This document shows, one piece after another, positions 46,813 through 58,450 of a stretch of 64,000 bases of DNA. The translations under genes and the position numbers were made by a program. How positions within the stretch are numbered: position 1 is the first letter of the stretch; every line of letters starts with the position of its first letter. Location of the stretch: contig CM036197.1 in the NCBI GenBank assembly GCA_020631735.1, positions 50,019,880-50,083,879 on the forward strand. The letters run 5' to 3'. This DNA comes from Saccharum officinarum (Eukaryota; Streptophyta; Magnoliopsida; Poales; Poaceae). Under the pieces are notes generated by a model. It worked only from the letters and a program-made list of their open reading frames with translations. It did not search any database and was not told the DNA's origin.

Positions 46813-47729
46813 TTCTTCCATCCCAGGAGCGCCGCCGCACCCGTCCTCTTCTTCCCACAGGGAGCAGTAGTCGAGGCGAAGTGGTCGTCCTCCGAGCGGC
46901 CGATCTGGATCGGAGGTGGAGCGCCACCCCCTTCTTTCTTCCCCATCCACCGCACCGCCCAGATCTAGGCGCAGCCGAGGTCGACGCCCAACTCAAGATC
47001 CATGGTGCTGCGACCTCAGGCAAGCTCAGCCGCCGCGCAAGGAGGAGGCGCAGCCGCAGGGCCTCTTCCGCCGGTACCTCGCCACCAGCCATCGCCTCCT
47101 CCACCGCACATCACCTCCGCCGCCATCGCCTCCCCCGCCGGTCGCCTCCGCCGCCATCGCCTCCCCAGCCGGTCGCCACCAACACCGGCGCTCTCCCTCT
47201 TCTCCACCGGCCCCTCCCTCTCGCGCTCGTGGCCCTCGTACAGGGAAGGAGCACCGGAGTCAGAAATCTGGATCTGAGCGAACTGGAACGTACGAGAGGA
47301 AATAACGTGTGGAGATGGGGAAGGACCGGACACCGGAGTGTAGGGGCATGCAGGTCTTTTGCCACTGTCGTTGGTAGTCGTGCTGGTTCCTAGAACGACA
47401 AGTATCGTGGGATGGAGGGAGTAGACGACAAGGCCGAGAACAAGCCTCACATCATGAACCAAATCAAGAGCCCTTATCCCGAAAGATCCTTTGGTCCCCT
47501 TCCCGCTCTGTAGAAGGCTCGCTCAATCCCAATCCCAATCCCAATCCCCAGTCCCAGCCCAGGAACAGGAACGGGCCCCGGCCGGGCAAACGCAACTCGC
47601 GTTCCATCCCTCCGGCTCCGGGTCGGGGCCCACCTAACGGACGACTAATGTTGCCTGCCTACCAAAACAAACAAACGCTGTAGATGGTGACGACGACTGC
47701 AGCGGCTAGCTAGCTAGCTAGCTCGTCAG
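46813..47729. other. GC-rich intergenic block, no gene confirmed
   Basis: Overlapping frames on both strands arise from CCGCC-rich sequence. A 31-bp unit is duplicated at 47114-47144 and 47145-47175. A CCCAAT-type hexamer run lies near 47524-47550 and a GCTA microsatellite at 47706-47723. No conserved protein motif was recognised. Confidence 0.45.
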
Positions 47730-48471
47730 TCACCTAATCGCCGAGCTCGAGCAGGCGGCGGCGGCGGCGGCGGCGGCGGCGCTGGAGGAGGCGGACGGCG
47801 GGTGGTGCTGTATCTCCACGGGGCCGTAGTAGGTGAGCTCCCTGATCATCTCCTCGATGTACTCCTCGCCGCCGTCGGCATCGGGGTCTACTTTCACAGC
47901 AGCCTCCATGTCGTCGTCCTGCCGGCGGGCGCCGCGGCTACTGTCTTCGTCCCGACCGACCCCACCCGTCCGCGACACGTCCGCACCGTGCTGCGGCTCT
48001 TGCGCCGGCGCCGTGCAGCATTTCTCCAGCTTCGCGCGCAGCGTAGGGGAGAGGGTGCCGCCGCCGCCGCTGCTGAGGGGGAAGTTTGTGCGCGCCGCGG
48101 GGCCGCTCATCAGCCGCGCCGCCTCGTCGTACGCCCGCGCCGCGTCCTCCGCCGTCTCGTACGTGCCTAGCCAGATCCTCGTCTTCCTGCAGGGTCGCCA
48201 CAGACGAGGCGCGTTCAGACTTCAGACGCATGCATGCGGCCTTGGAAGGAACGAAGAGAAAACTGCACCAGCTAGCAGAGGAGCTAGTCTGCTAGCTCAT
48301 CACGCAAAAGTTTCGACAGGAAAGAAAGCTAGTACTCCCTATATATGTATCTCTAAACGACATGCATGACATGAGTGACCAAGAACTTTACAGGAGTGGG
48401 TGGCGGATCTCGGAGACCCAGGAGCCCCAGTGCCTCTGCCTCACTCCTCTGAACCTCTGCAGCTTCGGCAT
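47730..48471 (-). CDS. ERF003: ERF003-like AP2/ERF transcription factor
   Basis: Two exons on the minus strand, 48471-48392 and 48186-47730, are joined by a 205-bp GT/AG intron inside the AP2 domain, giving 178 residues. The protein starts [20 protein letters not shown], and residues about 7-64 form the DNA-binding AP2/ERF domain ([20 protein letters not shown]). The tail holds [10 protein letters not shown] and [15 protein letters not shown], both shared with the ERF003 group (group V) as I know it. It ends in an alanine run coded by GCC repeats (47755-47782). It should bind GCC/DRE-type promoter sites in the nucleus. The frame is intact, with a TATA box about 120 bp upstream of the ATG. SHINE/WIN1-type wax regulators are a related alternative but fit less well. 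Confidence 0.9.
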
Positions 48472-48587
48472 GGCGATGGCCACTCTGCTCCGCTGTCTCC
48501 CTAGTGCCCGATCGATACTCTCCCTGTTCGGTGGTGGACACTCCCACAGTCCCCCTTGATAGCAAGAGATGCTTCAGGTGCCGGCCG

Positions 48588-48595
48588 CTTATATA
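48588..48595 (-). promoter_or_regulatory. TATA box of the ERF003-like gene
   Basis: TATATAAG on the minus strand, 117 bp upstream of the start codon. It implies a leader of about 85-90 nt. Confidence 0.65.
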
Positions 48596-48680
48596 CTGCG
48601 CCGCGCCCAAGGGGCCGGGTCAGGGTGGCCTGCAAGTATATATGCAACAGATTGACGATAGATGCTAGCTACTGCTTGTG

Positions 48681-49031
48681 CTGCAGCTTAGCCATATAGA
48701 TAGATGAGATCACAATCACGTACTCCCTCCGTCCCACGATTAGATGACGTTATGGGATATGTGCAAGTCAAATTTCTTAGCTTTGACTAGATTTGTAGAA
48801 AATATGTACAACATTTATATCTCTAACTAATTTTATTATGAAAATATATTCAATGATCTATCTAATGATACTAATTATATATTATAAATATTAATATTCT
48901 TTTATATATAATTGGTCAAAGTTTAAAAAGCTGACTTCTTGGAAAGCGAGAATGACTTTTGTTCCGGGACAGAAGGAGTAGCTGTTGATGTACTGCAGCT
49001 TAGCCATATAGATAGATGAGATCACAATCAC
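48681..49031. repeat. 39-bp direct repeat flanking a Stowaway MITE
   Basis: The segment beginning CTGCAGCTTAGCCATATAGA is present at 48681-48719 and again at 48993-49031, identical over 39 bp. The Stowaway MITE and a few extra bases lie between the copies. Confidence 0.9.
48723..48978. mobile_element. Stowaway MITE, TSD TA
   Basis: CTCCCTCCGTCCCACGA at the left and GGGACAGAAGGAG at the right, flanked by TA (48721-48722 and 48979-48980). AT-rich interior. About 250 bp upstream of the ERF003-like start codon. Confidence 0.85.
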
Positions 49032-49249
49032 ATATCTAGTAGATGTACGCAGCTCCTGTTGGAGATGGATGCTGCTCAATATGGCTACTTGCTTAGTACC
49101 ATCTTGGAGCCATTTGGCATTGACCATCACCCACGGCATACAAATACAAAGTACCAAGTGTACAAACACAGGGTGACGAGGACGACAGCACACCATAGCT
49201 AGCTCGTTCCTGCAGATAGATGGAGCAAGGTCAGCTTTGCCTGGGCCTT

Positions 49250-49550
49250 TTCGGTTCCAGGGGCCTAAAGTTTTAGGATGTCACATCAGATGTTTTATGG
49301 AATATCGAAAGGAGTGTTCGGATACTAATAAAAAAATTAATTACAGAACTCGCCTGTAATGTGAGATGAATTTATTAAGACCAATTAATCCGTCATTAGC
49401 ATATGTTTACTGTAGCATAACATTGTCTAATCACAGACTAATTAGACTTAAAAAATTCATCTCGTAAAATACACACAATTTGTACAATTAGTTATTTTTT
49501 TAATCTACATTTAATACTCCATACATATGTCAAACATCCAATATGTGACA
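49250..49550. mobile_element. Tourist-like MITE relic
   Basis: It has the shared blocks AAAAAATTCATCTCGTAAA, TACAATTAGTTATTTTTT and CATTTAATACTCCATACAT in MITE order. Ends are degenerate (GGTTCCAGGGGCCT at the left), without a clear target duplication. Confidence 0.55.
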
Positions 49551-50334
49551 CATCCAGTATGATAGGACGTAATGTTTTTGGAAGCCCTCGCAGAGACACG
49601 ACCTGCAGGGGGACCCGCACACGCCCGGTCTTGGTGCATGCACACTTGCCGAACACTGGCAGTCGCTGTGACCCTTGCCAAGTCGGAGCACCTGAACGGC
49701 CATTGCCGACGACAGAACCACAGAGCCACAGAGGTGTAGTGTCAAGTACACGCGTCGGCAGGACGTATAGGTGGATCGGATAGGTGCAGAGAGATCCCTG
49801 TTCCGTGGGCTGGAACTTGGGAATGAGCCCGTTGCCAGCGACTGGCTTTACTATCGCATAGGGTAGCCTCCTGGAATGTGGAATGGAATGGGTGGCGCCA
49901 GCCCCTACCAGTTCGCTGCATTCTTAGCCTGTATTAGTTGCATGTAGACGAAGACAATTGTACGTGTTCCACTACTCTTTCGCAAGCCATCCATGTTCTC
50001 GACAGAAACAGAATTCCTCAGCGATGAAGCAACACATTATCATGAACAGTCATGGAGATGTGACAACCCTGATCGACATTCCAGATACCCCTGGGACGCG
50101 TAGTACCCCAAAATTTGCTCAAAGACGTAACAATGCAAAAAGCTAGGTTGCATATTGGCATTTGCTGCTTAACACTGTAAATCCGTGGATATTAGTTGTT
50201 AGAAGACTCTATATCTAGCAGCAAAGGTGTATCTTTTTCTTCTAGATATACTAGATAGCATCTTCCAACAAATATCTTAACATGATAGCGTCCGGGTGCA
50301 AATACCGAATTTTTGTCCCTCTAGCTAGCTATAA
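49551..50334. other. Intergenic stretch, no gene seen
   Basis: Short frames only, nothing recognised. Confidence 0.4.
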
Positions 50335-50634
50335 GGCATATTTGGTCCAACTGGGTTATAGATAATAATGAAATAAAATAATCTAAAGCTGATCCAAACA
50401 TCTCAGATTATGGATTGAATTATAACAATCCAGCTACCAAATTATTGTAATCCTATGGCCCATCTCTAATTAAGCTAGCTTTTAAAGCTTATATAAGTCA
50501 ATTGTATTACAACTAACAACAATCCACCTCTATAATCGTAACAGTCAATATTATTTAATATAGTTCAGAATCTAGGTTATTATAATCTCATCCACAATCT
50601 AGAGTATTATATAATCCAATCAGGATCCAAATAC
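50335..50634. mobile_element. Possible Tourist-like MITE
   Basis: GGCATATTTGGTCCAA at the left roughly mirrors GGATCCAAATACTAG at the right, with AT-rich TAATC-repeating sequence between. TAA precedes the left end. The match is imperfect. Confidence 0.4.
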
Positions 50635-51714
50635 TAGACTTGGGATATCCAGTAGTCCTAGGAAAATAATGCCCTCACCGATGCAAGCATACACCAATAT
50701 TAGCTTAGAGCAGCGCTCTAGCTAGTATGCCTCCAAACCAAACCATGCGCTGAGCTAGACGTTCAATTGCTGAACAGAACACACTAGCTTTAAGATAATT
50801 GGTGTATGCTTGCAGTGTGTTGATTTTTTTTTTATTTTGCCTTGTTACACACTTGGGATGTCAAAGCAAAATCAACTCTTGTTTTCGTTTTGAACCATGG
50901 GTAGCAAAAAAATGAAGAGCAACTCCCAAGTCACTTCCACATGCAACTGAAATAAGGCAAGTGTGTATTTTTTAAAATTGTTTCATGGCCCATTAACCGA
51001 TGCTTATATGAAGGATTGAGCCATCCATAAGATCTATTTTCAACATACCTGTGTCAGCCTCGGTTCCATGTCAGGACTGGAGCTTCCCTTAGGGCTTCCC
51101 CATGCACCACGCTGGACTACTGCCTCAGTCTCCACGTATGCATCAACTCACCATGTCACAAGAGATGGTGGTTCCGCAGAGTGTTAGAGGCCCCTGCAGA
51201 AGAACCACCAGCCTCGTCTGACAAAAATTAGAGGCAGCCGCTAGGGAGTGCGTTGTGGGGAAGAATTGCTCAAACATGACGTTGCTTCCTCTCAAAAGCA
51301 GAGCATGAGAACAAAAACGAGAGCACGAAAGGCATTTTGTGGGACCATGGACGTGACACAGTGGGATGAGCTACTATGTTGAGAGACTGTTGTCCTCAAT
51401 TTATCTACTCCTACATGTATGGTAACTTTTTCTCGAGTCATGCAGCTAGTACTGCTCGCGTTGGTGCTGCCCTATGACATGTGGGTACAGGATCACCGAA
51501 CCACCACTTTTTCAACCAGAGCGGAGCATCTCCAAGAGTTTCCTAAATATCTTCCTAATCCTTAATTTTTAGAAAGATAAGAAAAAACCACTCACCAACA
51601 ATTCCTAATCCATCCTCCAAAACTTTTAGCACTTCGGAAAAAACCTCACATCCGCGTAAAGTTACACGCTCTCTCCGTTCGCGTGTATATTGTTTTCCCG
51701 TACGGTCTCCTCCG
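50635..51714. other. Intergenic stretch, no gene seen
   Basis: Short frames only. No recognised similarity or element ends. Confidence 0.4.
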
Positions 51715-51779
51715 TCACGTGGACTTTTTGCCACGATTCTTCCCTTCGCGCCAAAGCATGCCGTCCAGAGGAGAAGATT

Positions 51780-51945
51780 GTCGAGTGAGATAGATCGGGA
51801 AGCAGCCCACGGGGAGCATGCCAAGGACGACGACGTACATAGCGCCCTGGCTGATGAGCTGCTCCACGCCCTTGCTGATGGTGTCCACGATGGTGGCGCT
51901 CTGCCCGCTAGCCTGCTCCGGGGTGTAGCCGCCGAAGATCGACAT
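51780..51945 (-). pseudogene. GDSL esterase/lipase gene fragment
   Basis: The minus-strand frame reads SATIVDTISKGVEQLISQGA and then MYVVVLGMLPVGCFPIYLT. This is the conserved central block of plant GDSL lipases (GAxxVVVxGxLPxGCFPxxL). Similarity stops abruptly on both sides: there is no GDSL serine block and no C-terminal DxxH block nearby. It is therefore an isolated exon fragment, either a relic or captured by a mobile element, and not a working enzyme. Confidence 0.7.
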
Positions 51946-53353
51946 GCGTGCGTGCATGGGATTTAAATTTAATGGCGAGCGCGGCCGGCCGGCATTGATG
52001 CCGTGTCGTGCACTACGTGCGTATGTACCCTGCGTGGAGCCACGGTGGACAACATCAGCTGCCGGAACCACTGGATCTGGCCGCTGAGGGGCCACGGCCG
52101 GCTGGGAGGAGGCCAACGCCGACTGGGCAGGGGCTAGGGCAACACGAAGGAAAGGCGGCGGCGGCGGCGTATGTATGCACAAGCACGAAGAGTTCCGTGC
52201 TTAAAAAAAAAGACCACAAAAAAAAACCTAAATAGGACCAAAATTTGGTTTTTTAAAAGTGAAGTATTATGAACCATTGGAGATGACATTCTTTTTTTTT
52301 TTCTCCCAATACCTTTTTAGAAGTTGTAAAACATGAAGTTTTTAAGAGGAATATTTAGGGAACTCTTGAAGAGGCTCTATACTTTCTTTGTACTCATTGT
52401 GGCCGCCTTTTTCTCTCACATGTCGTTTTCATTGCTCTATTCTTCCTCTCCCACACACTCATATCATTTTCTCTCTCCCAAAGCGATTGTAGACTTTGCA
52501 AAGTACTCGGACAGCTACAATGCATATGATTTTAGCGTACTGTGCCTTCCGAACCTAGATGGCAAGCTGGAGCTACGTGATGACTCACTCACCGTGTTGA
52601 GGCTGCCCTTAATGAACCATGGTTACACACGCACGGAGACCGTAATATTCAACTAGGTGTTCCTAGTTCTGACTCACCGAGCAAGCAAGAGACGACACAA
52701 AATGTGCATTGCATATACTACGTAGTCCTGAGAGCTAGCGGGTCGTACGCTCTGGCGAGCAAAGCGTACACAGGATGTACACATGGGAGATCGATGTGGA
52801 TGGGCCCTCGTCAGCTCGTGCTGGCTAGCAGGCACGGTCACACGAACCCATTTGCGAACGTACATTTGTCCCACGTTTTTTCGCGGACATGAGGCAGTCA
52901 TGCACCCGGCTAGCTGATGCCGTGCCTCATCTCGTTCGTGCTCGTGTCGATCACCTGTCCAACAGCGTAAAATTATCTCTGCTGCACACACACGCTCAGG
53001 ATCGACATGCATATGGTGGGGATCAAATGCAATGCAAGTGGCTGCCGGGCGCATTCATTCCGCCTGGCCTCCATCTCGATCGATCGCAAGCATCGCTCGC
53101 TGGGCCATGTGAGATCTACTTCACCTTCCACGGGCAGACGGACATATGCATGCACTCGTCAACATCCACTTCCTTAGTCCTTATCCGCGGCAGGCCACGC
53201 ACCCATCATTCATGTAGACCACCAAATCGCAGGATCGGATGATGATACACGCGCTCTAATTGCTGGACGTGATTGGAACTGTTCCCTCGCCGGCCACCTG
53301 ATCTGATGGACTGAACGTGAGACTGCCTGCCGGTGCTGTCATTTCATTTCTCA
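51946..53353. other. Intergenic stretch, no gene confirmed
   Basis: A GC-rich portion at 51960-52180 may be further remains of the captured GDSL-containing segment. The rest has short frames of no recognised similarity. Confidence 0.4.
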
Positions 53354-53571
53354 GGGTGTGTTCTTCCCATGCAAACTCAAAATATTTCCTTTGGACGCAT
53401 GTATGAAACATTAAATGTAGGTAAAAAAGATAACTAATTGCATAGTTTGTCTGTAAATGTCGAGACAAATCTTTTGAGCCTAGTTAGTCCATGGTTGGAT
53501 AAATTTTACCAAATAACAACGAAAGATGCTACAGTAACTTTTCACCCACCTTTCACCAACCGAACACACCC
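53354..53571. mobile_element. Tourist-like MITE, TSD TCA
   Basis: GGGTGTGTTCTTCCC at the left and ACCGAACACACCC at the right, with TCA at 53351-53353 and 53572-53574. It shares internal blocks with the other MITEs of this window. 218 bp. Confidence 0.82.
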
Positions 53572-53613
53572 TCATCCATGTCCAGACTTTTCAAAGGTGC
53601 TTGCCCGTACGAT

Positions 53614-53872
53614 GGACTCCGTCCGTCCACGGAGAACGCAGTTATGGGATCCGTGCCAGTTAATCTAATTCAAATTTAACTAAGTTTATAGTAAATAGTA
53701 GTAACATTTATATTTCTAAACGAATTTATTATGAAAATATATTCTATAACTAATCTAATGATACTTATTTTGTATTATGAATGTTAGTATTTTTTCATAT
53801 AAATTTAGTTAAAGTTTAAAGTGTTTGACTCCTTAAAAAATGAGAATTGCAATCTTCTGTGGACGGAGGGAG
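53614..53872. mobile_element. Stowaway-like MITE
   Basis: The right end GGACGGAGGGAG is followed by TA (53873-53874). The left end GGACTCCGTCCGTCC is partly degenerate. The interior is like 48723-48978. Confidence 0.72.
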
Positions 53873-53874
53873 TA

Positions 53875-54271
53875 CATGTGTGACTAATCTACCGGCCTTT
53901 GCCTGCCCTGTCCTCTACCCATGCAAGTTTTAAATAGGACTAGGATGCCGATGAGATGCTTATACTTTGACAAGTACAGTAGTTTACCATCTTCGCACTT
54001 CATTTTTTAATTTGATTCGTGGAATAGAATTAGTTAATACATTGTCACCACATTTTCTACAAACTGATAATTAGAAATGAGTCCATTTCACAGAATTTGA
54101 CTTATTATAGACTCATATGATGCGTCATCTCATCTATAGGATGGTGTGGTTCCTTAAACTAATCACATTTCCAGTGATTTAGATTACTAATCAAGTATAC
54201 GTAGCTGAGGTAAGCACTATAGGAAGTACGTGGTTACTAGAAGAGATAAGCAAGATCATTAGGGCGTGCAT
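53875..54271. other. Intergenic stretch, no gene seen
   Basis: AT-rich, nothing recognised. Confidence 0.4.
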
Positions 54272-54276
54272 AGTTG

Positions 54277-56228
54277 CGAAAAGTTAACAAGTACCCTTGT
54301 GTGTTCGTTTTGTAATGAATGATTGTCAATGTGATCCACGAAGTAGGTTGAGTGGTGACTAACCCTATCATGGCGAAAGTTATGTATGCGACATGTCTCT
54401 TGGCTTGTGTTGTGCAGGTGTAGAGCTCGGAGGCGGTGGTCGACGGCGAGGTGAAGGTCAAGGAGGACGTGTTGTGCCGATGGACCGGGAGCGGTGAAGG
54501 ATAGACGTGAGGCTTGGACCGAGGAACCGGGAGACCTGATGAACAGCCACGGTGGCTGACATCTGGGACATCGACAAGAGCAAGTGTACATGGGTGATGA
54601 AGACGGTGTCGATCAAGTCGAGATGGAGGACGATGGCGTCATGGCACTTGGCGGAGGCCGGAGGGTCAAGTCAAGAAGGAAGGCGAAGGCGTCAAGCTTG
54701 GCGGAGGTCAGACACGCGTCAACATCGAGGGTTTGGTGGTTTCGTCCTCAAAACAATCGGTGGGGTTTGATGGTTTCGTCCTTAAAACCATCGGTGGCGG
54801 GTTTACGGGTTTGGGCCTCAGAACCCGGGTGGAGGTTCCGAGGAGGAACGAACGGCACGTGGCGACATCTAGGAGTTCGCGTCGAGGCGAAGCTACCGGT
54901 GAGGAGGCACGGTGGCCGTCGGATGAAGATGACACTGGGTTGGACCATAACGCTCTTGGGCTAAGTGGTTTGACTCATTTGTATCCAGGGGCAAAACTGA
55001 GATTATGTAACAGCCCTGCTAAATAGGATGAGATAGCCCACGTCTCCCTCACCTCCTCCATTTTTATTTTCTACTTTAGGATTTTCCCTCCTCTAGGCGC
55101 TTGTGAGAGAGAGGTCTACAATTTGGGAGAATTGTGTAAGAACTCAAGAGATTGTTGTGAGAATGGTGGCCCTAACTACCTCGTGTCCTCTGGAATTCAT
55201 TTTGTAAAGATTGTGCCTTGTGTTCATCTTGTTCTTCATGAGTTCGTCTTTGCCCTCTTTCTTTGGAGGCTTGATTCTTCGTTTTGAGACCTATTTGATT
55301 CATTTCTTTTGTGTTGGGTTGATATATGATGTGAGTTGAGTCTTTCCACCAAAGGAATTCAATCAATTCCTCACGAGATCACAAATCGGGTCGAATCCTG
55401 GTTTAGGGTTTGAAAACCGGTGTTTTTCCTTCCCCTTTAGATTTTCCAGTGATTTGCTTGATCTTAGACGATGATCTTCTTGGAGTAGCCTGCCAACTTG
55501 GTATTGATCCTCTCTGCAAAGTTTTAAGTCATTTCAAGGTGTTTTGATCGAGTTTTAGACTTGAAATCGACTTTTTACGAGAGCAGCTCGTAAATACCAG
55601 ACGTGTCCGGTATTGATACCGGACTTGTCCGGTGTTTTCAACTTTCGAGTTTCGAGCTCAAATTTGGTGGAGACCTTCCCTATGGTGTCTAGAGGCTATG
55701 GTTAAAATTTTATAATTTTTGGATACCATTTGCTAGGGTTTTCAATTTTTCTCCCAAAGTCGTTTTGTGCTGTCCAGCATACCGGACATGTCCGGTAGCA
55801 GGTCTGGTATTTCCGGACGTGTCCGAGACAGCACTCAGTTTAGCAACCGTTTCTTCCGCAGTTTGTGCGTTTGAGCTCCATTTTACGTTCCGTCTGTTGC
55901 GTTAGACTTCTACCGTTCCATAGACCTCATCTACGTGCTCTTGTCACCGGTTGGCTTAGGTATCCAAGATTTGAGACCTTGCTTCTTTTCTATAGAAGTG
56001 GAGTGTCTCAATTTCTTATCTTTTGGTTCGGTGCACTTTCTATCTTCGATCCGCTTGCTTTGTGGTGATCTGCTATGTTCCGAGGGAACATCTATCCTTC
56101 TCTAGGGTCGTGGTCATCACAATGTTTGTGTACTTCTTAGGGTTTGAGTTTGGAACAGCGGCCAAATATTTCGAAAGAAATTTAAGGCTCTCATTCACCC
56201 CGCTCTGGTCGTCATTTCTGATCCTTCA
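54277..56228 (+). mobile_element. SIRE/Maximus-like solo LTR (1952 bp), TSD ATAGT
   Basis: It begins TGCGAAAAGTTAAC and ends GATCCTTCA, flanked by ATAGT at 54272-54276 and 56229-56233. Early 'gttcgttttgtaatgaatga' and late 'attcaccccgctctggtcgt' correspond to the ends of the LTR at 2561. No internal domain remains. Open frames in it, such as the GC-rich part at 54550-54960, are not treated as genes. Confidence 0.82.
55590..55830 (+). repeat. TGTCCGGT/ACCGGAC motif cluster in the solo LTR
   Basis: Several near-palindromic elements occur close together: CAGACGTGTCCGGT, ACCGGACTTGTCCGGT, ACCGGACATGTCCGGT and CCGGACGTGTCCGA. They have the same GTCCGGT core as the array at 3411-3950 in the other SIRE-like LTR. 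Confidence 0.75.
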
Positions 56229-56233
56229 ATAGT

Positions 56234-56634
56234 GGTTGCCGTGGATTTCTGACGGTGACGTGGAGAACTAGTATATAGCCTATAATTTAATGTCAGACAC
56301 GTTTACCCATTTCTTCTCATTGGTACCGACGTGGAGCAAAAGAACAGCACATGCCCAGCAAATTTCTCATAGGCTTGGGACCCGACACGGAGCAAAAGAA
56401 CAGCACAGGCCCACCAAATTTCTCGTCTACACCTTCCGCGCAAGCGCCGAACAAATAGCTAGCGAGCAGATTTTCTATGGTTCTCTCCCCTCATCGGTTC
56501 CCAAGCCTAGTGAGCAGTTAAATTGCCGGCTCAAATCGCCTTGTTGGGGACGCCCTTAGAAAGAATAGAGCCTAATCATTGCACATTTCCCTTTTCTTGT
56601 ACAGTGTAGCAGGCATCAGATGTCTTTTCTTTCT
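56234..56634. other. Intergenic stretch, no gene seen
   Basis: Contains a short near-repeat: AGCAAAAGAACAGCACA appears near 56336 and 56391 in similar contexts (about 55 bp apart). Nothing else recognised. Confidence 0.45.
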
Positions 56635-56877
56635 GGGCCTTGTTAGATGCACCCCAAAAGTTGAAATTTTTTCACTTTCTCTCCATCACATCAATCTTTG
56701 GACCCATACATGAAGTAGTAAATGTAGGTAAAAAAATAACTAATTACACAGTTTAGTTGGAAATCACGAGATGAATCTTTTGAGCCTAGTTGGTCCATGA
56801 TTGAATAATATTTGCCAAATAAGACGAAAGTGATACTATTCATCAGTTTGAAATTTTTTTCAATCTAAACGAGGCCC
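56635..56877. mobile_element. Tourist-like MITE
   Basis: GGGCCTTGTTAGATGC at the left mirrors ATCTAAACGAGGCCC at the right. It has the shared TTAGTTGGAAATCACGAGA and CTAGTTGGTCCATGATTGA interior blocks. Confidence 0.72.
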
Positions 56878-56990
56878 CCCGATCACCGCCTCGCTTTCAG
56901 AAGTGGTTGCGCCTGCGGCTCTGGCGGTTCAATCTACAGTAGCATTACATTAAAAAGTTGTTGTGTATGCCGCTCTCTGCAATCATCCTC

Positions 56991-57323
56991 GGCGTGTTTA
57001 GTTGCCACCAAAAATTTTTCAACCAATCACATCAAATATTTGCATACACGAAATACTAAATATAAACGGAAAAAAACTAATTGCACGGTTTTGTTGGAAA
57101 CCAGGAGACGAATCTTTTAAGCCTAATTAGTCCATGGTTAGCCTTAAGTGCTACAGTACACACATGTGCTAATGACGACTTAATTAGACTTAATAAATTC
57201 GTCTCGTAGTTTTCAGGTGAGTTATGTAATTAGTTTTTTAATTATCCAAAAACCCTTTCCAACATCCCATAAAATATCCGATGTGACACCAAAAAAAATT
57301 TTCAACTCCCAACTAAACACCCC
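56991..57323. mobile_element. Tourist-like MITE
   Basis: GGCGTGTTTAGTTGCC at the left mirrors CAACTAAACACCCC at the right. Related interior. 333 bp, no clear target duplication. Confidence 0.7.
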
Positions 57324-57677
57324 TTAGGCAATTGAACATGTTCTCACCCTATACCAACTTGTTTCTTTAAAAAAACAATAGCCATTTCATTCTTTTTTGC
57401 CAAAAAAAATGTGTGACTATAAAAAATTCAGAAATATTCTCCCCTTGTCAGCTGAAACGGTGACATTATATTAAAATTTTCCATTCCAAACGCAAGATTG
57501 CAATATATGCCTTCGTTTGTGTGCACATTTAAAATCATAACTTTTTCATATGAATTTGAATGGGCATAAAATTTGTATAAATTATGAGATATAAAACTTC
57601 ATGCCTCAGCACATTTTTAGAAGTAATCTTAGAACCAAAATAATCGATACAGTATTCATGAGTAGAGCCCTCTTTGG

Positions 57678-58450
57678 TTGCATGTGCCAGATCAAGCGTG
57701 GGCTGTTGCTACTCTAGATTTCATCGAAGGACTCCAAGACATAATTCTGGTCATTATGGATAAATTCAGTAGATGCGCACATTTCTTGGCCCTAATTCAT
57801 CCTTTCACAGCCCTTCAAGTTGTCAAACTCTACATGCACAACATCTTCAAATTCCATGGACTCCCTTAGGCGATTATGTCAGACAAAGATCATATATTTC
57901 CCAATGAGTTGTGGTAGGAGATTTTCCATCTGTCAAGGACTGAACTTTGCCTCAATTCTTCGTACCCCCGCAGTCCGATGGCCAAACTGAACGAGTAAAC
58001 CAATGCCTCGGAGCCTATTCGCAATGTGCAGTTCATTCTTGTCCAATGCCTTGAAGCCTATTTGCGATGTGCAATTCATTCTTGTCCAGTCAACTGGTAT
58101 CACTGGCTTCTATAACACATCATATCACACTTCTTTGGGAGTGACACCATTTGAAGTGCTCTATGCATATCATCCCCACGACTTTGGAGTGATATCCTTG
58201 TCGGATTTCTAAGGTCCCTGTTCTCACTTCTTGGTAGCATGAATGGGAAACCATGAATCTCCATCTGCAACAACAACTTGCTCGAGCTCAGGTACGTCAG
58301 AAGCATCATGTTGATAAAAATCGTTATGAACATGTGTTTCAAGTAGGTGATCAAGTTTACTTGAAGCTTGAACCCAATATTCAAACCTCGATTTCTTCTC
58401 GTGTAAATCAAAAGTTGTCATTCCATTACTATGGACCTTTTTCATCATAG
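57678..58450 (+). pseudogene. Ty3/gypsy integrase fragment (chromovirus-like)
   Basis: The frame 57678-57869 gives ATLDFIEGLQDIILVIMDKF with an integrase core aspartate. The next part (MSDKDHIFPNELW, then a PQSDGQTERVNQ-like stretch) is broken by stops and shifts. 58110-58212 reads TSYHTSLGVTPFEVLYAYHP and 58253-58450 carries the C-terminal NRYEHVFQVGDQVYLKLEPN. A 43-bp tandem duplication lies inside. No LTRs or other pol domains adjoin, so this is an isolated old relic. Confidence 0.82.
58002..58087. repeat. 43-bp tandem duplication inside the integrase relic
   Basis: 58002-58044 and 58045-58087 are near-identical (AATGCCTCGGAGCC versus AATGCCTTGAAGCC), a few substitutions apart. Confidence 0.85.

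Noticed and set aside
46881..47462. Open frames of 130-170 codons in several frames
   Set aside because: Proline/arginine/serine-rich products of CCGCC repeats, with a 31-bp duplication, and no domain recognised.
52333..52656. 107-codon plus-strand frame starting MKFLRGIF
   Set aside because: Hydrophobic start but no recognised family, no promoter or neighbours to support it. Insufficient evidence for a gene.
54552..54964. 126-codon plus-strand frame
   Set aside because: Falls inside the SIRE-like solo LTR defined by the ATAGT duplication. No protein similarity.
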